A stretch of 17,516 bases of DNA from Actinomycetes bacterium (GCA_023461115.1 JAEWOA010000210.1:1-17516), one strand, 5' to 3'. Shown: positions 1 through 6,746, numbered from the stretch's first letter. Program-made: numbers and translations. The notes: generated by a model from the sequence alone, not told the origin.

Positions 1-765
1 CGTGAGGTCGTCGAGCTCGATGGGGAGCCACGGGACGCTGTCGGACGGCGCCGGGATATCGCTGTTGACGTGCTGGAACGCGACCTGGACGGCCGTCTCG
101 CCGACGAACGGCTGCGCGCCCGTCACCATCTCGTACAGCAGCACGCCGCATGCGTAGACGTCGGTCCGCGCGTCGCTCGCGCCCCGCACGACGAGTTCGG
201 GCGCGAGGTACGCGACCGTCCCCATGACATTGCCGGTGGTGGTCGCGGTGGCCTCGGTGACGGCGCGGGCGAGACCGAAGTCGGCGAGCTTGATGCGCCC
301 GTCCGAGGCGAGGAGCACGTTCTCGGGCTTGATGTCCCGGTGCACGAAGCCCGCGCGGTGGGCGGCGGCCAGCGCGTCGAGCACCGCCTCGCTGGTGGCG
401 AGCGCCTCGCCGATCGTCAGGGCGCCAGAGTCGCTCAGGTGGCGGCGGAGGTTGACGCCGTCGACGTACTCCATCGTGAGGTAGGTGGTCTCGCCGTCGA
501 CGCCCTGGTCGTACACGCCGACCAGCCCGGGATGGGTCAGCCGGGCGGCGGCGCGCGCCTCCCGTCGGAACCGGGCGATGAACTCCGTGCCCGAGGCGCC
601 GTCCGCGAGGTGCGGGTGCATGACCTTGAGCGCGACCTCGCGGTCGAGCCGGCGGTCCACGGCGAGGTACACCGTCGCCATGCCGCCACGGGCGATCCTG
701 GAGGCAACTTCGTACCGCCCGTCGACCAGTCGGCCGACGAGCGGATCGGTGATCGTCGCTCCCAC
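1..765 (-). CDS. pknL: PknL-type Ser/Thr protein kinase, catalytic domain (C-terminus outside window)
   Basis: This is a eukaryotic-type Ser/Thr kinase that phosphorylates protein substrates. Only the first 255 residues are inside the window and the frame stays open to base 1. Visible motifs are the glycine-rich loop (RGGMATV, about 27-32), the ATP-binding Lys47 in VALKVM, the catalytic loop HRDIKPEN (142-149) with Asp144, DFG (162-164), a Thr-rich activation loop (about 170-182) and the APE motif (188-190). The N-terminal part resembles mycobacterial PknL, including the DPL...RYEV opening and the RLDREVALKVM stretch. Family knowledge predicts a membrane anchor further on, but it is not seen here, and PASTA repeats cannot be excluded. 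The GTG start lies 7 nt after a TAGACT hexamer with no Shine-Dalgarno, so a leaderless mRNA is inferred. It follows the LysM gene on the same strand, and an Rv2175c-type gene lies nearby, matching the mycobacterial pknL neighbourhood. Confidence 0.9.
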   Translation of the reverse strand, partial: MGATITDPLVGRLVDGRYEVASRIARGGMATVYLAVDRRLDREVALKVMHPHLADGASGTEFIARFRREARAAARLTHPGLVGVYDQGVDGETTYLTMEYVDGVNLRRHLSDSGALTIGEALATSEAVLDALAAAHRAGFVHRDIKPENVLLASDGRIKLADFGLARAVTEATATTTGNVMGTVAYLAPELVVRGASDARTDVYACGVLLYEMVTGAQPFVGETAVQVAFQHVNSDIPAPSDSVPWLPIELDDLT

Positions 766-772
766 GCGCAGG

Positions 773-778
773 AGTCTA
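773..778 (-). promoter_or_regulatory. -10 hexamer TAGACT of the kinase gene (leaderless start)
   Basis: TAGACT fits the actinobacterial TANNNT -10. Exactly 7 nt (766-772) separate it from the GTG start at 765, the usual distance from -10 to the transcription start, so the first base of the mRNA would be the start codon. No good -35 is seen. Confidence 0.55.
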
Positions 779-839
779 CGTTCGAGGGCCGGACGAACCG
801 TGCATCTGCGGTCTCACGGCGCGCATCGCCTGGGCGCGC

Positions 840-2003
840 TTAGAAGCGGCCCATGAGGGTCTGCACGTTCGCGACGTAGCGGCGGGTGTCGTTGAACATG
901 CCGTTGCGGCGCACCGACGCGGCGCCCTGGTAGTAGCCGGCGATCGCCGTCGGCAGATCGGGCGCCGAGCGGACCAGAGCCTTGAGGATGACGACGCCCG
1001 CGGTCACGTTGTCCTGCGGGTCGAGCAGGTCGAGCCGGTGGCCGACGAGGTCGGAGGCCCACTCGCCCGACGACGGGATCACCTGCATGACGCCGATCGC
1101 GTTGGCGGGGGAGACCGCGGTGTGGTTGAAGCCGGACTCCTGGAACGCGATCGCCTGCGCCAGCCGCGGGTCCACGCCGTGCTTGCGGGCGGTCGCCGCG
1201 ATCGTCGCCTGCATCGTCGCCTTGGACGGGACGCCGGCCTGCAGCAGCGCCGCCTTGTTCTGGTTCGCGGCGTCGACGACGCTCGACGCGTACGTCCGGC
1301 CTGCGAACGTGTCCCCGACGAGGCGGGCCGTCGTCGCCGCCGGCGCCGTGGCGCCCGGGACGGCGAGGCGCTGCCCGATGCGGATCATCGCGTTCTTGCC
1401 GAGCCCGTTGGCCTGCACGATCGCGGAGACGGTGGTGCCGTACTGGGCTGCGATGGCGGACACCGTGTCACCAGCCCGCACGGTGTAGGTCGTCGCTGCG
1501 GCCGCGGTCGTCGCGGCGGGAGTGGCGGTGGCAGTCGTGGCGGCGGGCGCGGAGCTGGCGCCGGGGATCTGGAGGCGCTGGCCCACCAGGATCGTCGCGC
1601 GCGCGTTGAGGTCGTTCGCCGCGACGATCGCCTGGATCGTGCTGCCGGTCCGCTTGGCGATGTGGCTGACGGTGTCGCCTGCGCGCACGGTGTAGACGGC
1701 TGCGGCGGGCGCGGCCGTGCGGACGGCCGAGCGCGACGGCGTCTGGCTCGGGATGCGCAGCAGTTGCCCGGCGTAGATCTTCGACGGGTTCGCGAGCGCG
1801 TTCGCGCGCGTGATCGACGCGACGCTGACGCCGGTGCGCTGCGCGATGTGGGTCACGGTGTCACCGGGACGGACGGTGTAGTCGTCGTCGGCCTCCGCGG
1901 GCGCGCCGGTCGTCGTGACGGTGACGGCGGCGAGCGCGAGGGTGGCGCCGGCGCCTGTCGCCAGGCGCTTGGCCCCGCTGCCTCGTTGCGTGGTCGCGGT
2001 CAT
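840..2003 (-). CDS. Secreted LysM (x3) lytic transglycosylase
   Basis: This 387-residue protein binds peptidoglycan and probably cleaves it. A signal peptide covers about residues 1-38 (KR, then an Ala/Leu/Val/Thr core, then AEA before DDD). Three LysM domains follow at about 41-85, 102-148 and 171-217, each with the YTVR.GDTV opening, joined by Ala/Thr/Pro-rich linkers. The C-terminal part (about 262-387) is an SLT/lysozyme-like fold: Glu289 in the FQESGF motif is the expected catalytic acid, followed by IGVMQV (305-310) and AGYYQG (356-361). The ATG start has a clear Shine-Dalgarno, GAGGTGA. Upstream lies a periodic GTCAC array that may be an MtrA operator, which would fit a cell-wall hydrolase. 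The gene precedes the PknL-type kinase gene by 74 nt on the same strand. The exact bond cleaved cannot be read from sequence. Confidence 0.9.
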   Translation of the reverse strand: MTATTQRGSGAKRLATGAGATLALAAVTVTTTGAPAEADDDYTVRPGDTVTHIAQRTGVSVASITRANALANPSKIYAGQLLRIPSQTPSRSAVRTAAPAAAVYTVRAGDTVSHIAKRTGSTIQAIVAANDLNARATILVGQRLQIPGASSAPAATTATATPAATTAAAATTYTVRAGDTVSAIAAQYGTTVSAIVQANGLGKNAMIRIGQRLAVPGATAPAATTARLVGDTFAGRTYASSVVDAANQNKAALLQAGVPSKATMQATIAATARKHGVDPRLAQAIAFQESGFNHTAVSPANAIGVMQVIPSSGEWASDLVGHRLDLLDPQDNVTAGVVILKALVRSAPDLPTAIAGYYQGAASVRRNGMFNDTRRYVANVQTLMGRF

Positions 2004-2024
2004 GGCTCACCTCGTGTGGCTGGA

Positions 2025-2066
2025 GTGAAACAGAGTGACTGATGTGACAGTTGTGACAGAACGTGA
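2025..2066. promoter_or_regulatory. Periodic GTGA/TCAC array upstream of the LysM gene, candidate MtrA operator
   Basis: On the + strand GTGA occurs at 2025, 2035, 2044, 2053 and 2063, with spacings of 10, 9, 9 and 10 bp. The inner three are GTGAC at an exact 9-bp period. Read in the direction of the LysM gene they form GTCACAACT, GTCACATCA and GTCACTCTG. The MtrA response regulator of mycobacteria is described as binding direct repeats of a 9-bp GTCACAgcg-like motif in promoters of cell-wall hydrolase genes, so an MtrA-type operator is the leading reading. The function is inferred. Confidence 0.55.
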
Positions 2067-2071
2067 ACGTA
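2066..2071 (-). promoter_or_regulatory. Candidate -10 (TACGTT) of the LysM gene
   Basis: This is the only TANNNT hexamer on the minus strand between the LysM start and base 2100. A start near 2059 would give a leader of about 56 nt ending in the GAGGTGA ribosome site, and would put most of the GTCAC array just downstream of the transcription start. A poor -35 (TTTCGC) sits 17 nt upstream. Confidence 0.35.
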
Positions 2072-2143
2072 GCGGACCTCGTCGGCGCGCGAAAGCCCAG
2101 TGCCGCAATCACACCCATTCGCCGGAGCGCGGCCACTCGCCCG

Positions 2144-2149
2144 TACGCT
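2144..2149 (+). promoter_or_regulatory. -10 hexamer TACGCT of the Rv2175c-type gene (leaderless start)
   Basis: TACGCT is followed by exactly 6 nt and then the GTG start at 2156. There is no Shine-Dalgarno, so a leaderless transcript is inferred. Confidence 0.55.
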
Positions 2150-2155
2150 TGAGCG

Positions 2156-2542
2156 GTGACAGTGACTTCTGACGCCCTCGATCGCCTGGTCGACGAGTGG
2201 CTGACCGTGCCCGACGTCGCCGAGCGGCTGGGGATCGACGCCGGGAAGGTCCGCCGGCTGGTGCAGGAACGCAAGCTCGTCGGCGTCCGACGCGGCGACC
2301 CACGCGTGCTCAGCATTCCCGCCAAGTTCCTCGTCGCGGCGCCGCAGGACGCCGACGCGGACTGGATCGCGCTGCAGTCGCTCGCGGGCACGCTCACCGT
2401 GCTCGCCGACGCGGGCTTCGCCGACGACGCCGCGATCGCCTGGCTCTTCACCGACGAGGAGTCGCTCCCCGGCACCCCGATCGACGCGCTGCGCGCCGGC
2501 CACAAGACCGAGGTGCGGCGCCGCGCGCAGGCCGAGCTCTAG
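2156..2542 (+). CDS. Rv2175c-type DNA-binding protein (predicted PknL substrate)
   Basis: This 128-residue protein has an N-terminal winged helix-turn-helix (about 16-58: LTVPDVAERLGID.GKVRRLV, then VRRG and the wing) and a C-terminal region containing LAGTLTVLADAGF and AIAWLFTDE. It ends in a helix with EVRRRAQAEL, like the EVVRRAQA ending of M. tuberculosis Rv2175c. That protein is a DNA-binding protein phosphorylated by PknL on an N-terminal Thr, which is reported to impair DNA binding. Here the short N-terminal arm holds Thr2, Thr4 and Ser5 as possible phospho-sites (inference). The GTG start is set by a leaderless -10. It lies divergent from the LysM and kinase genes and is the first gene of a two-gene operon with the winged-helix gene 3 nt downstream. 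Its target genes are unknown. Confidence 0.85.
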   Translation: MTVTSDALDRLVDEWLTVPDVAERLGIDAGKVRRLVQERKLVGVRRGDPRVLSIPAKFLVAAPQDADADWIALQSLAGTLTVLADAGFADDAAIAWLFTDEESLPGTPIDALRAGHKTEVRRRAQAEL

Positions 2543-2545
2543 CGC

Positions 2546-3184
2546 GTGCCGATCGACTCCGGCGTGGAGCTGCTCGCGCTCCACGGGGCGCGCGTGCTCG
2601 GATCCGGCGACGCCGCCCGGATCGCCGGCCGGTACGGGATCGACGCCGCGGCCGTGGGCGAGCAGCTCCTGGACGACGAGTCGCGTGGGTACGTCCGCCT
2701 GCACGCGTTCTCAGGGTCGTCCGCGTGGTCGTTGACCGAGGCCGGGCGCCAGGAGGACACGCGCCGTCTCGCGGCCGAGCTCGACGCGCGTGACGCGCGG
2801 GAGGTCGTCGAGCAGTGGCACCGGGACTTCACGCCGCTCAACGCGCGCCTGACCGACGCCTGCTCGCGCTGGCAGCTGCGGCCGACCGCGTGGGACGCGC
2901 TCGCGCGCAACGACCACGACGACTGGGCGTGGGACGAGCGCGTGCTCGACGATCTCGCCGGCGTGGGGCGGCGGCTCATGAGCTTGGGCGAGCCGGCCGC
3001 GCGAGCGCTGCCGCGCCTCGGCGTGCACACGGTCCGGTACCTGGAGGCGCTCCGGCGCGTCGAGGCGGGCGAGGGGGACTGGGTCGACGCGCCGGACCGA
3101 GACTCGTGCCACCTGGTGTGGATCCAGCTCCACGAGGACCTGCTCTCGACGCTGGGCCGCAGCCGCGACGACGAGCGGGCGTGA
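2546..3184 (+). CDS. Conserved actinobacterial winged-helix protein, function unknown
   Basis: This 212-residue protein starts with GTG 3 nt after the stop of the Rv2175c-type gene, so the two are almost certainly co-transcribed and translationally coupled. Residues about 8-75 read as a MarR-like winged helix (LALHGARVL, then DAARIAGRYGID, GEQLLDDESRGYV, and the wing ending WSLTEAGR). The C-terminal part has a pattern I recognise from actinobacterial proteins annotated only as transcriptional regulators: PLNARLTDACSRWQLRP (97-113), NDHDDWAWD (122-130), RVLDDLAGVGRRL, and CHLVWIQLHEDLL near the end. The density of conserved Trp, His, Asp and Cys in that part suggests a ligand- or metal-binding fold, but this is inference. 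No regulatory target can be assigned. Confidence 0.75.
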   Translation: MPIDSGVELLALHGARVLGSGDAARIAGRYGIDAAAVGEQLLDDESRGYVRLHAFSGSSAWSLTEAGRQEDTRRLAAELDARDAREVVEQWHRDFTPLNARLTDACSRWQLRPTAWDALARNDHDDWAWDERVLDDLAGVGRRLMSLGEPAARALPRLGVHTVRYLEALRRVEAGEGDWVDAPDRDSCHLVWIQLHEDLLSTLGRSRDDERA

Positions 3185-3213
3185 GCGCGGCGCCCGGCTG
3201 AGCGCGAGCAGAG

Positions 3214-4341
3214 TCAGGCGCGGCGGTCCACCGCGGCGTGCGCGAGGCTCGTCAGCACGTCGCCCGCCGGAGCGGGCCAGTGGCGCGCCTCCGCGAGCGT
3301 GAACGCCTCGCCCGCGAGGTCCTCGATCAGGCGCTCGACCTCGTCGACCGCGCCCGTGCGCGCGATCGCGTCCGCGACGGCGGCGGCGTCGGCCGCAGAC
3401 AACCCCCGGTCGCCCAGCCGGGTCCGCAGCAACGACGCGGTCTCGTCGTCGTCCTGCTCCACCGCACGCGCCAGCGCACGCGCGACCAGCACGGTGCGCT
3501 TGCCCTCCCGGAGGTCGTCGCCCGCAGGCTTGCCGGTGGTGCGCGGGTCGCCGAACACGCCGAGCAGGTCGTCGCGGAGCTGGTACGCCTCGCCGAGCGG
3601 CAGGCCGATCCGGCGGCATGCCGCGAGCTCGTCCTCGCCGGCGTCCGCGAGCGCCGCCCCGAGCACGATCGGGTGCTCGACGGAGTAGCGCGCCGACTTC
3701 GCGCGGATCACCTCGCGCGCGCGGACCTCGTCGGATGAGGGGTCGTCGCCCCATGGCATGGCCTGCGCGAGGACGTCGAGGTACTGCCCGATCGTCACCT
3801 CGGAGCGCATCAGGTCGAACACCGCACGCGCCCGCGCCGCGCGCGGCGTGGGCATCGTGGCCAGCGCGGTCGCGAACTCCTGCTCGCTCGCGACGAGGGT
3901 CAGGTCGCCGAGCAGGATCGCGGCGGAGTCGCCGAAACGCTGCGCGCTGCCGCGCAGTCCGTGCTCGGCGTGGCGGCGCGCGAACACTCGGTGCGCGGCG
4001 GGCAGCCCGCGGCGCGTGTCGGAGTCGTCCATGACGTCGTCGTGGAACAGCGCGGCCGCCTGGAAGAGCTCGAGCGCCGCGCCGACCCGCAGCACGGCGT
4101 CGGCCTCGGGCGTGCCCGGCCGGCCACCGTGCGAACGCCACGACCAGTAGCAGAACGCGGCTCGCAGCCGCTTGCCGCCCGAGAGCATGCTCTCCACGGC
4201 GTCGCCCAGTGCGTCGGCGTCGGCGCTGACGGCGGCCAACAGCGTGCGCAGTTGCGTGACGTGCGCCGCGAGCAGCTCGTCGACCCCCGCCCGGACGTCC
4301 TCGATGTCGACAAGGGCGGCGTCGGCGCGCTGGCTGCTCAC
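3214..4341 (-). CDS. idsA: Trans-polyprenyl diphosphate synthase (GGPP-type)
   Basis: This 375-residue prenyltransferase condenses isopentenyl diphosphate with allylic diphosphates to make isoprenoid precursors, for example for carotenoids, quinones or polyprenyl carriers. Visible motifs are GGKRLR (55-60, IPP binding), the first Asp-rich motif FHDDVMDDSDTRRG (99-112) with DDVMD at 101-105, and the second, QLRDDLLGVFGD (254-265), followed by GKPAGDDLREGKRT. Small residues (Ala96, Ala97) occupy the -5 and -4 positions before the first DDxxD. This argues against a strict farnesyl product and for C20 or longer, although product length cannot be fixed from sequence. The start is GTG after a leaderless -10. 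An idsA-type gene near pknL and Rv2175c is also seen in mycobacteria. It converges on the winged-helix gene with 29 nt between the stops. Confidence 0.9.
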   Translation of the reverse strand: MSSQRADAALVDIEDVRAGVDELLAAHVTQLRTLLAAVSADADALGDAVESMLSGGKRLRAAFCYWSWRSHGGRPGTPEADAVLRVGAALELFQAAALFHDDVMDDSDTRRGLPAAHRVFARRHAEHGLRGSAQRFGDSAAILLGDLTLVASEQEFATALATMPTPRAARARAVFDLMRSEVTIGQYLDVLAQAMPWGDDPSSDEVRAREVIRAKSARYSVEHPIVLGAALADAGEDELAACRRIGLPLGEAYQLRDDLLGVFGDPRTTGKPAGDDLREGKRTVLVARALARAVEQDDDETASLLRTRLGDRGLSAADAAAVADAIARTGAVDEVERLIEDLAGEAFTLAEARHWPAPAGDVLTSLAHAAVDRRA

Positions 4342-4347
4342 TCGACG

Positions 4348-4353
4348 AGCCTA
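4348..4353 (-). promoter_or_regulatory. -10 hexamer TAGGCT of idsA; its TAG is also the stop codon of the lipoprotein gene
   Basis: TAGGCT is followed by exactly 6 nt (4342-4347) and the GTG start at 4341, so a leaderless mRNA is inferred. The first three bases of the hexamer are the TAG stop of the upstream lipoprotein gene. Confidence 0.6.
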
Positions 4354-4923
4354 GGCGACGCGGACGCGCCCGCCCACGGTCACCACTCGCACGTCGCCCT
4401 GGTCGAGCACCGCGACGCTCACGAACTGCTGGTCCGGCCCGGCGAACGTCGACTGCGCCGCGACCGCCTCGGGCAGGTCGGACGCGGGCTTCTCGGTGAA
4501 GCCCGCCTGCGTCAACGCGGAGCGGAGCGCGGACATCACGTCGTCCGCGTCCTCGTCGGTGCGGAGGTTGAGGCTCACGTCGGCCCAGCCGTCGTCGTCG
4601 GGCACGACGCTCGAGACCAGGACCTGCGCGCCTGCCGGGACCGGCAGCAGGTCGCGCGGGAAGCCGTCGACGAGCCCGCCGACCAACGAGTTCTCGCTGT
4701 CGGGGATGTCGAAGCCCGGCTCGGACGGTGTCGGCTCGGCGGAGACCAGTGCCTGGGCAGACGGTGCGTCGAGCGTCGCCGGGTGGCTCGCCGCACAGCC
4801 GGCGATCGACGAGGCCGCGAGCGCCGTGACCGCGGCGCCGGCGACCACGCGGGACCTGACCGCGCGGGTCCTGCCCACGCGCGGAGCGTCCTGGCAGCTC
4901 GTCGAGCGCGGCGTCGTGGGCAC
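4351..4923 (-). CDS. Putative secreted lipoprotein, function unknown
   Basis: This 190-residue protein has a basic N-terminus (RVGRTRAVRSR, about 15-25), a hydrophobic Ala/Val/Thr segment and a lipobox SIAGC with Cys43, so lipidation and anchoring on the outer face of the membrane are expected. After a Pro/Ser/Ala-rich stretch comes an acidic domain (about 70-190) with PVPAGAQVLVSSVVPDDDG, an LRTDEDADDVMSALRSAL helix and a Val-rich C-terminus. I do not recognise the family. The leader peptide is longer than usual, but the GTG start is supported by a TAGAGT -10 six nt upstream. The gene lies directly upstream of idsA on the same strand, and its TAG stop is inside the idsA -10. It is divergent from the DUF4192 gene. 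A role linked to isoprenoid synthesis is not indicated by the sequence. Confidence 0.7.
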   Translation of the reverse strand: MPTTPRSTSCQDAPRVGRTRAVRSRVVAGAAVTALAASSIAGCAASHPATLDAPSAQALVSAEPTPSEPGFDIPDSENSLVGGLVDGFPRDLLPVPAGAQVLVSSVVPDDDGWADVSLNLRTDEDADDVMSALRSALTQAGFTEKPASDLPEAVAAQSTFAGPDQQFVSVAVLDQGDVRVVTVGGRVRVA

Positions 4924-4929
4924 CGCGTC

Positions 4930-4935
4930 ACTCTA
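4930..4935 (-). promoter_or_regulatory. -10 hexamer TAGAGT of the lipoprotein gene (leaderless start)
   Basis: TAGAGT is followed by exactly 6 nt (4924-4929) and then the GTG start at 4923. No Shine-Dalgarno is present, consistent with a leaderless mRNA. Confidence 0.55.
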
Positions 4936-5021
4936 GTGCCGAGCCGACCACAGCCCCCGCGCCGTACACAGGCCGCGCCCGGCGCCCCACGGCCGGCGCT
5001 CGAGCCGGTGTGCTGTGGCGC

Positions 5022-6161
5022 ATGCAGACGATTCGAGCGGGCGAGCCGCGTGAGGTGCTCGCACTGATCCCCTTCCGGCTCGGCTTCCAGCCGAGCGACA
5101 GTGCCGCTGCCGTCAGCCTTCGGGCGCCGCGCGGCCGAGTGGGCCTCGTCGTCCGGGTGGACCTCGCGGACCTCGCGGACCCGGTCGAGGGGCCACAGGT
5201 CGCGCGCGGGATGATCGCCCTGCTCGGACGCGACCGCGCGGTGCGCACGCTGCTCGCCGTGTACACCGACGACGACCCGCGTGGGCGCGACCCCCGGGTG
5301 GCCCGCGCGATCGCGCACTACCGCGAGGCGGCGGTGGCCGCCTTCGGCGATTGCGAGGAGTGGGCGGTGACGCGCACCGGGTTCCTGAACCTCGCGTGCG
5401 ACGGCCCGTGCTGCCCACCCGGCGGCCGCCCGCTCGCAGGACTCGCGTCGACGCAGGTGTCCGCGCGCATGGTGCTCGAGGGGCACACCGTCGCGGCGTC
5501 CCGCGACGACCTTGTGCGGTTCCCGGCGGTGGGCCCGGAGCGGCGCCGAACGGTCGCGCGGGCGCGGCGCCGGTGGGAACGCGCCGGGCGTGAAGCCGCA
5601 GCCGAGGGGACCGCCGCGCTGGGGGCCTGGCGGGAGCGCGGGCTGGCCGCCTTCCGGGCGGGGCTGGCGGCCGCGGCGCACGGCTTCCCGGACGGCACGC
5701 GCGTGCCGTGGGGCAGGCTGGAGGCCGCGCTCGACGACCGCCGGGTGCGGGACGCGGTGCTGGTCGCGTGCCTCACCGGTGACGGCCTCGCCGAGGCGTC
5801 GGTCTACGGGGCGACCACGGACCCCGACGTGGACGCCCGCATCGGGGCCGCGCTGCGCCGGGTCATCTCCGCGGAGGAGGCCACGCTGCCGACACCGGAC
5901 GCGCAGGTCGCCGAGCGCGTGCTCGAGCTCGTCGTCGCGCAGGGCCGCCGCGAGGGCGGCGCACCCGCCTTGACGCTGCTGGCGTGGCTCGCGTGGTGGC
6001 GCGGCGAGGGCTCGCGCGCGCGCATGCTGCTCGAGCGCGCGCTCGCGCACGACGAGGAGTACCGGCTTGCCGTGTTGCTGGCCCGCATGCTCGAGGCGGG
6101 CACGGGGCCGGGCTGGACCAGGCGCGAGCACGTCGGCGCTGATCCCGGCGGTCGCGGGTGA
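5022..6161 (+). CDS. DUF4192 family protein
   Basis: This 379-residue soluble protein belongs to the actinobacterial DUF4192 family, whose function is unknown. The N-terminal signature EVLALIPFRLGFQPSDS (11-27) is the family opening, where homologues have a PYLLGF.P.DS-like stretch. A central cysteine cluster CDGPCCPPGGRPL (126-138), with Cys111 before it, is also characteristic. The C-terminal half is an Ala/Arg-rich all-helical region with TPR-like spacing (LTLLAWLAWWRGEGSRARMLLERALA, then EYRLAVLLARML). I chose the ATG at 5022 because the family opening follows it directly. An in-frame GTG at 5010 is possible, and neither has a ribosome site. A small hairpin (CCGGC 4993-4997 with GCCGG 5004-5008) lies just upstream. 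It is divergent from the lipoprotein gene and 111 nt before the usp gene. Confidence 0.8.
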   Translation: MQTIRAGEPREVLALIPFRLGFQPSDSAAAVSLRAPRGRVGLVVRVDLADLADPVEGPQVARGMIALLGRDRAVRTLLAVYTDDDPRGRDPRVARAIAHYREAAVAAFGDCEEWAVTRTGFLNLACDGPCCPPGGRPLAGLASTQVSARMVLEGHTVAASRDDLVRFPAVGPERRRTVARARRRWERAGREAAAEGTAALGAWRERGLAAFRAGLAAAAHGFPDGTRVPWGRLEAALDDRRVRDAVLVACLTGDGLAEASVYGATTDPDVDARIGAALRRVISAEEATLPTPDAQVAERVLELVVAQGRREGGAPALTLLAWLAWWRGEGSRARMLLERALAHDEEYRLAVLLARMLEAGTGPGWTRREHVGADPGGRG

Positions 6162-6201
6162 CCTGCGCGGATGGCGGGTGGAGCGCACGCGGTGGGCGCG
6201 G

Positions 6202-6207
6202 TAGCGT
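6202..6207 (+). promoter_or_regulatory. Candidate -10 (TAGCGT) of the usp gene
   Basis: TAGCGT fits TANNNT and would give a transcript starting near 6214 with a leader of about 59 nt that ends in the ribosome site at 6261-6266. No good -35 is visible. Confidence 0.3.
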
Positions 6208-6272
6208 CCGTCTCGCGGCACGGGTCGCGGCACAGCGGCCGCACACCCGCCGCGCAGACGAGGGGAGAGCCC

Positions 6273-6668
6273 ATGGGCATCGTGGTCGGGTACTTGGCCA
6301 CGCCGGAGGGGCGGGCAGCGCTCGACGCGGCCGTCGAGGAGGCCGCCCAGCGTGCGCTGCGTGTCGTGGTCGTCGTCAGCGCGCGCGTCGACGAGCCCGC
6401 GGAGAGCCGCGCGCGGGCCGAGGCCGAGCTGGAGCGCGTCGACGCCGAGCTGTCGGCGCGTGGCGTGGACCACGAGATCCGCCTGCTGGATGGCGGGGAC
6501 GTCGCCGACGACCTCATCGCCACCGCGGAGGACGTGGGCGCCCAGCTCGTCGTCATCGGGCTGCGCCGCAGGAGCCCCGTCGGCAAGCTGATCCTCGGGG
6601 TGAACGCGCAGCGTGTGCTGTTCGACGCGCCGTGTCCGGTGCTCACTGTGAAGCCCGCCGCGCCCTAG
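6273..6668 (+). CDS. Universal stress protein (UspA fold)
   Basis: This is a single-domain Usp of 131 residues, the usual size. It opens with MGIVVGYLATPEGRAALDAAVEEA (strand 1 and helix 1), has the strand RVVVVVSARV (30-39), then the LVVIGLRRRSPVGKLILG region (92-109) and the closing CPVLTVK strand (121-127). Usp proteins act in stress tolerance, often by binding ATP. The usual G-x2-G-x9-G-S/T site is degenerate here: Arg99 replaces the second Gly and Val110 the Ser/Thr, so nucleotide binding is uncertain. The ATG at 6273 is chosen over an in-frame ATG at 6171 because it is preceded by AGGGGAG and matches the family start. It lies between the DUF4192 gene and sigA, all on the + strand. Confidence 0.85.
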   Translation: MGIVVGYLATPEGRAALDAAVEEAAQRALRVVVVVSARVDEPAESRARAEAELERVDAELSARGVDHEIRLLDGGDVADDLIATAEDVGAQLVVIGLRRRSPVGKLILGVNAQRVLFDAPCPVLTVKPAAP

Positions 6669-6720
6669 TCGGACCGGGCGTGCGGGCGCGCGGACTCATC
6701 CGGACGTGTGGCGGGGACGA

Positions 6721-6746
6721 GGAACATTCCCGCGCATTCGCCCGTT
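6721..6746 (+). promoter_or_regulatory. SigR/SigH-type promoter upstream of sigA (GGAACA-N16-CGTT)
   Basis: GGAAC at 6721-6725 is separated by 18 nt from GTT at 6744-6746. This matches the consensus of the redox and heat-stress ECF factors SigR (Streptomyces, GGAAT-N18-GTT) and SigH (Mycobacterium, GGAAYA-N16-17-cGTT). Streptomyces hrdB is known to have a SigR-dependent promoter, which makes the location plausible. The expected transcript start is near 6752-6755, about 105 nt upstream of the sigA start. Confidence 0.55.

Noticed and set aside
70..843. Long + strand open frame opposite the kinase (257 codons)
   Set aside because: It is Arg/Gly/Ala-rich with no recognisable domain and lies antisense to a clear kinase catalytic domain; GC-rich DNA keeps such frames open.
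3185..3213. Terminator between the convergent winged-helix and idsA genes
   Set aside because: The 29-nt gap has no stable stem and no T-tract.
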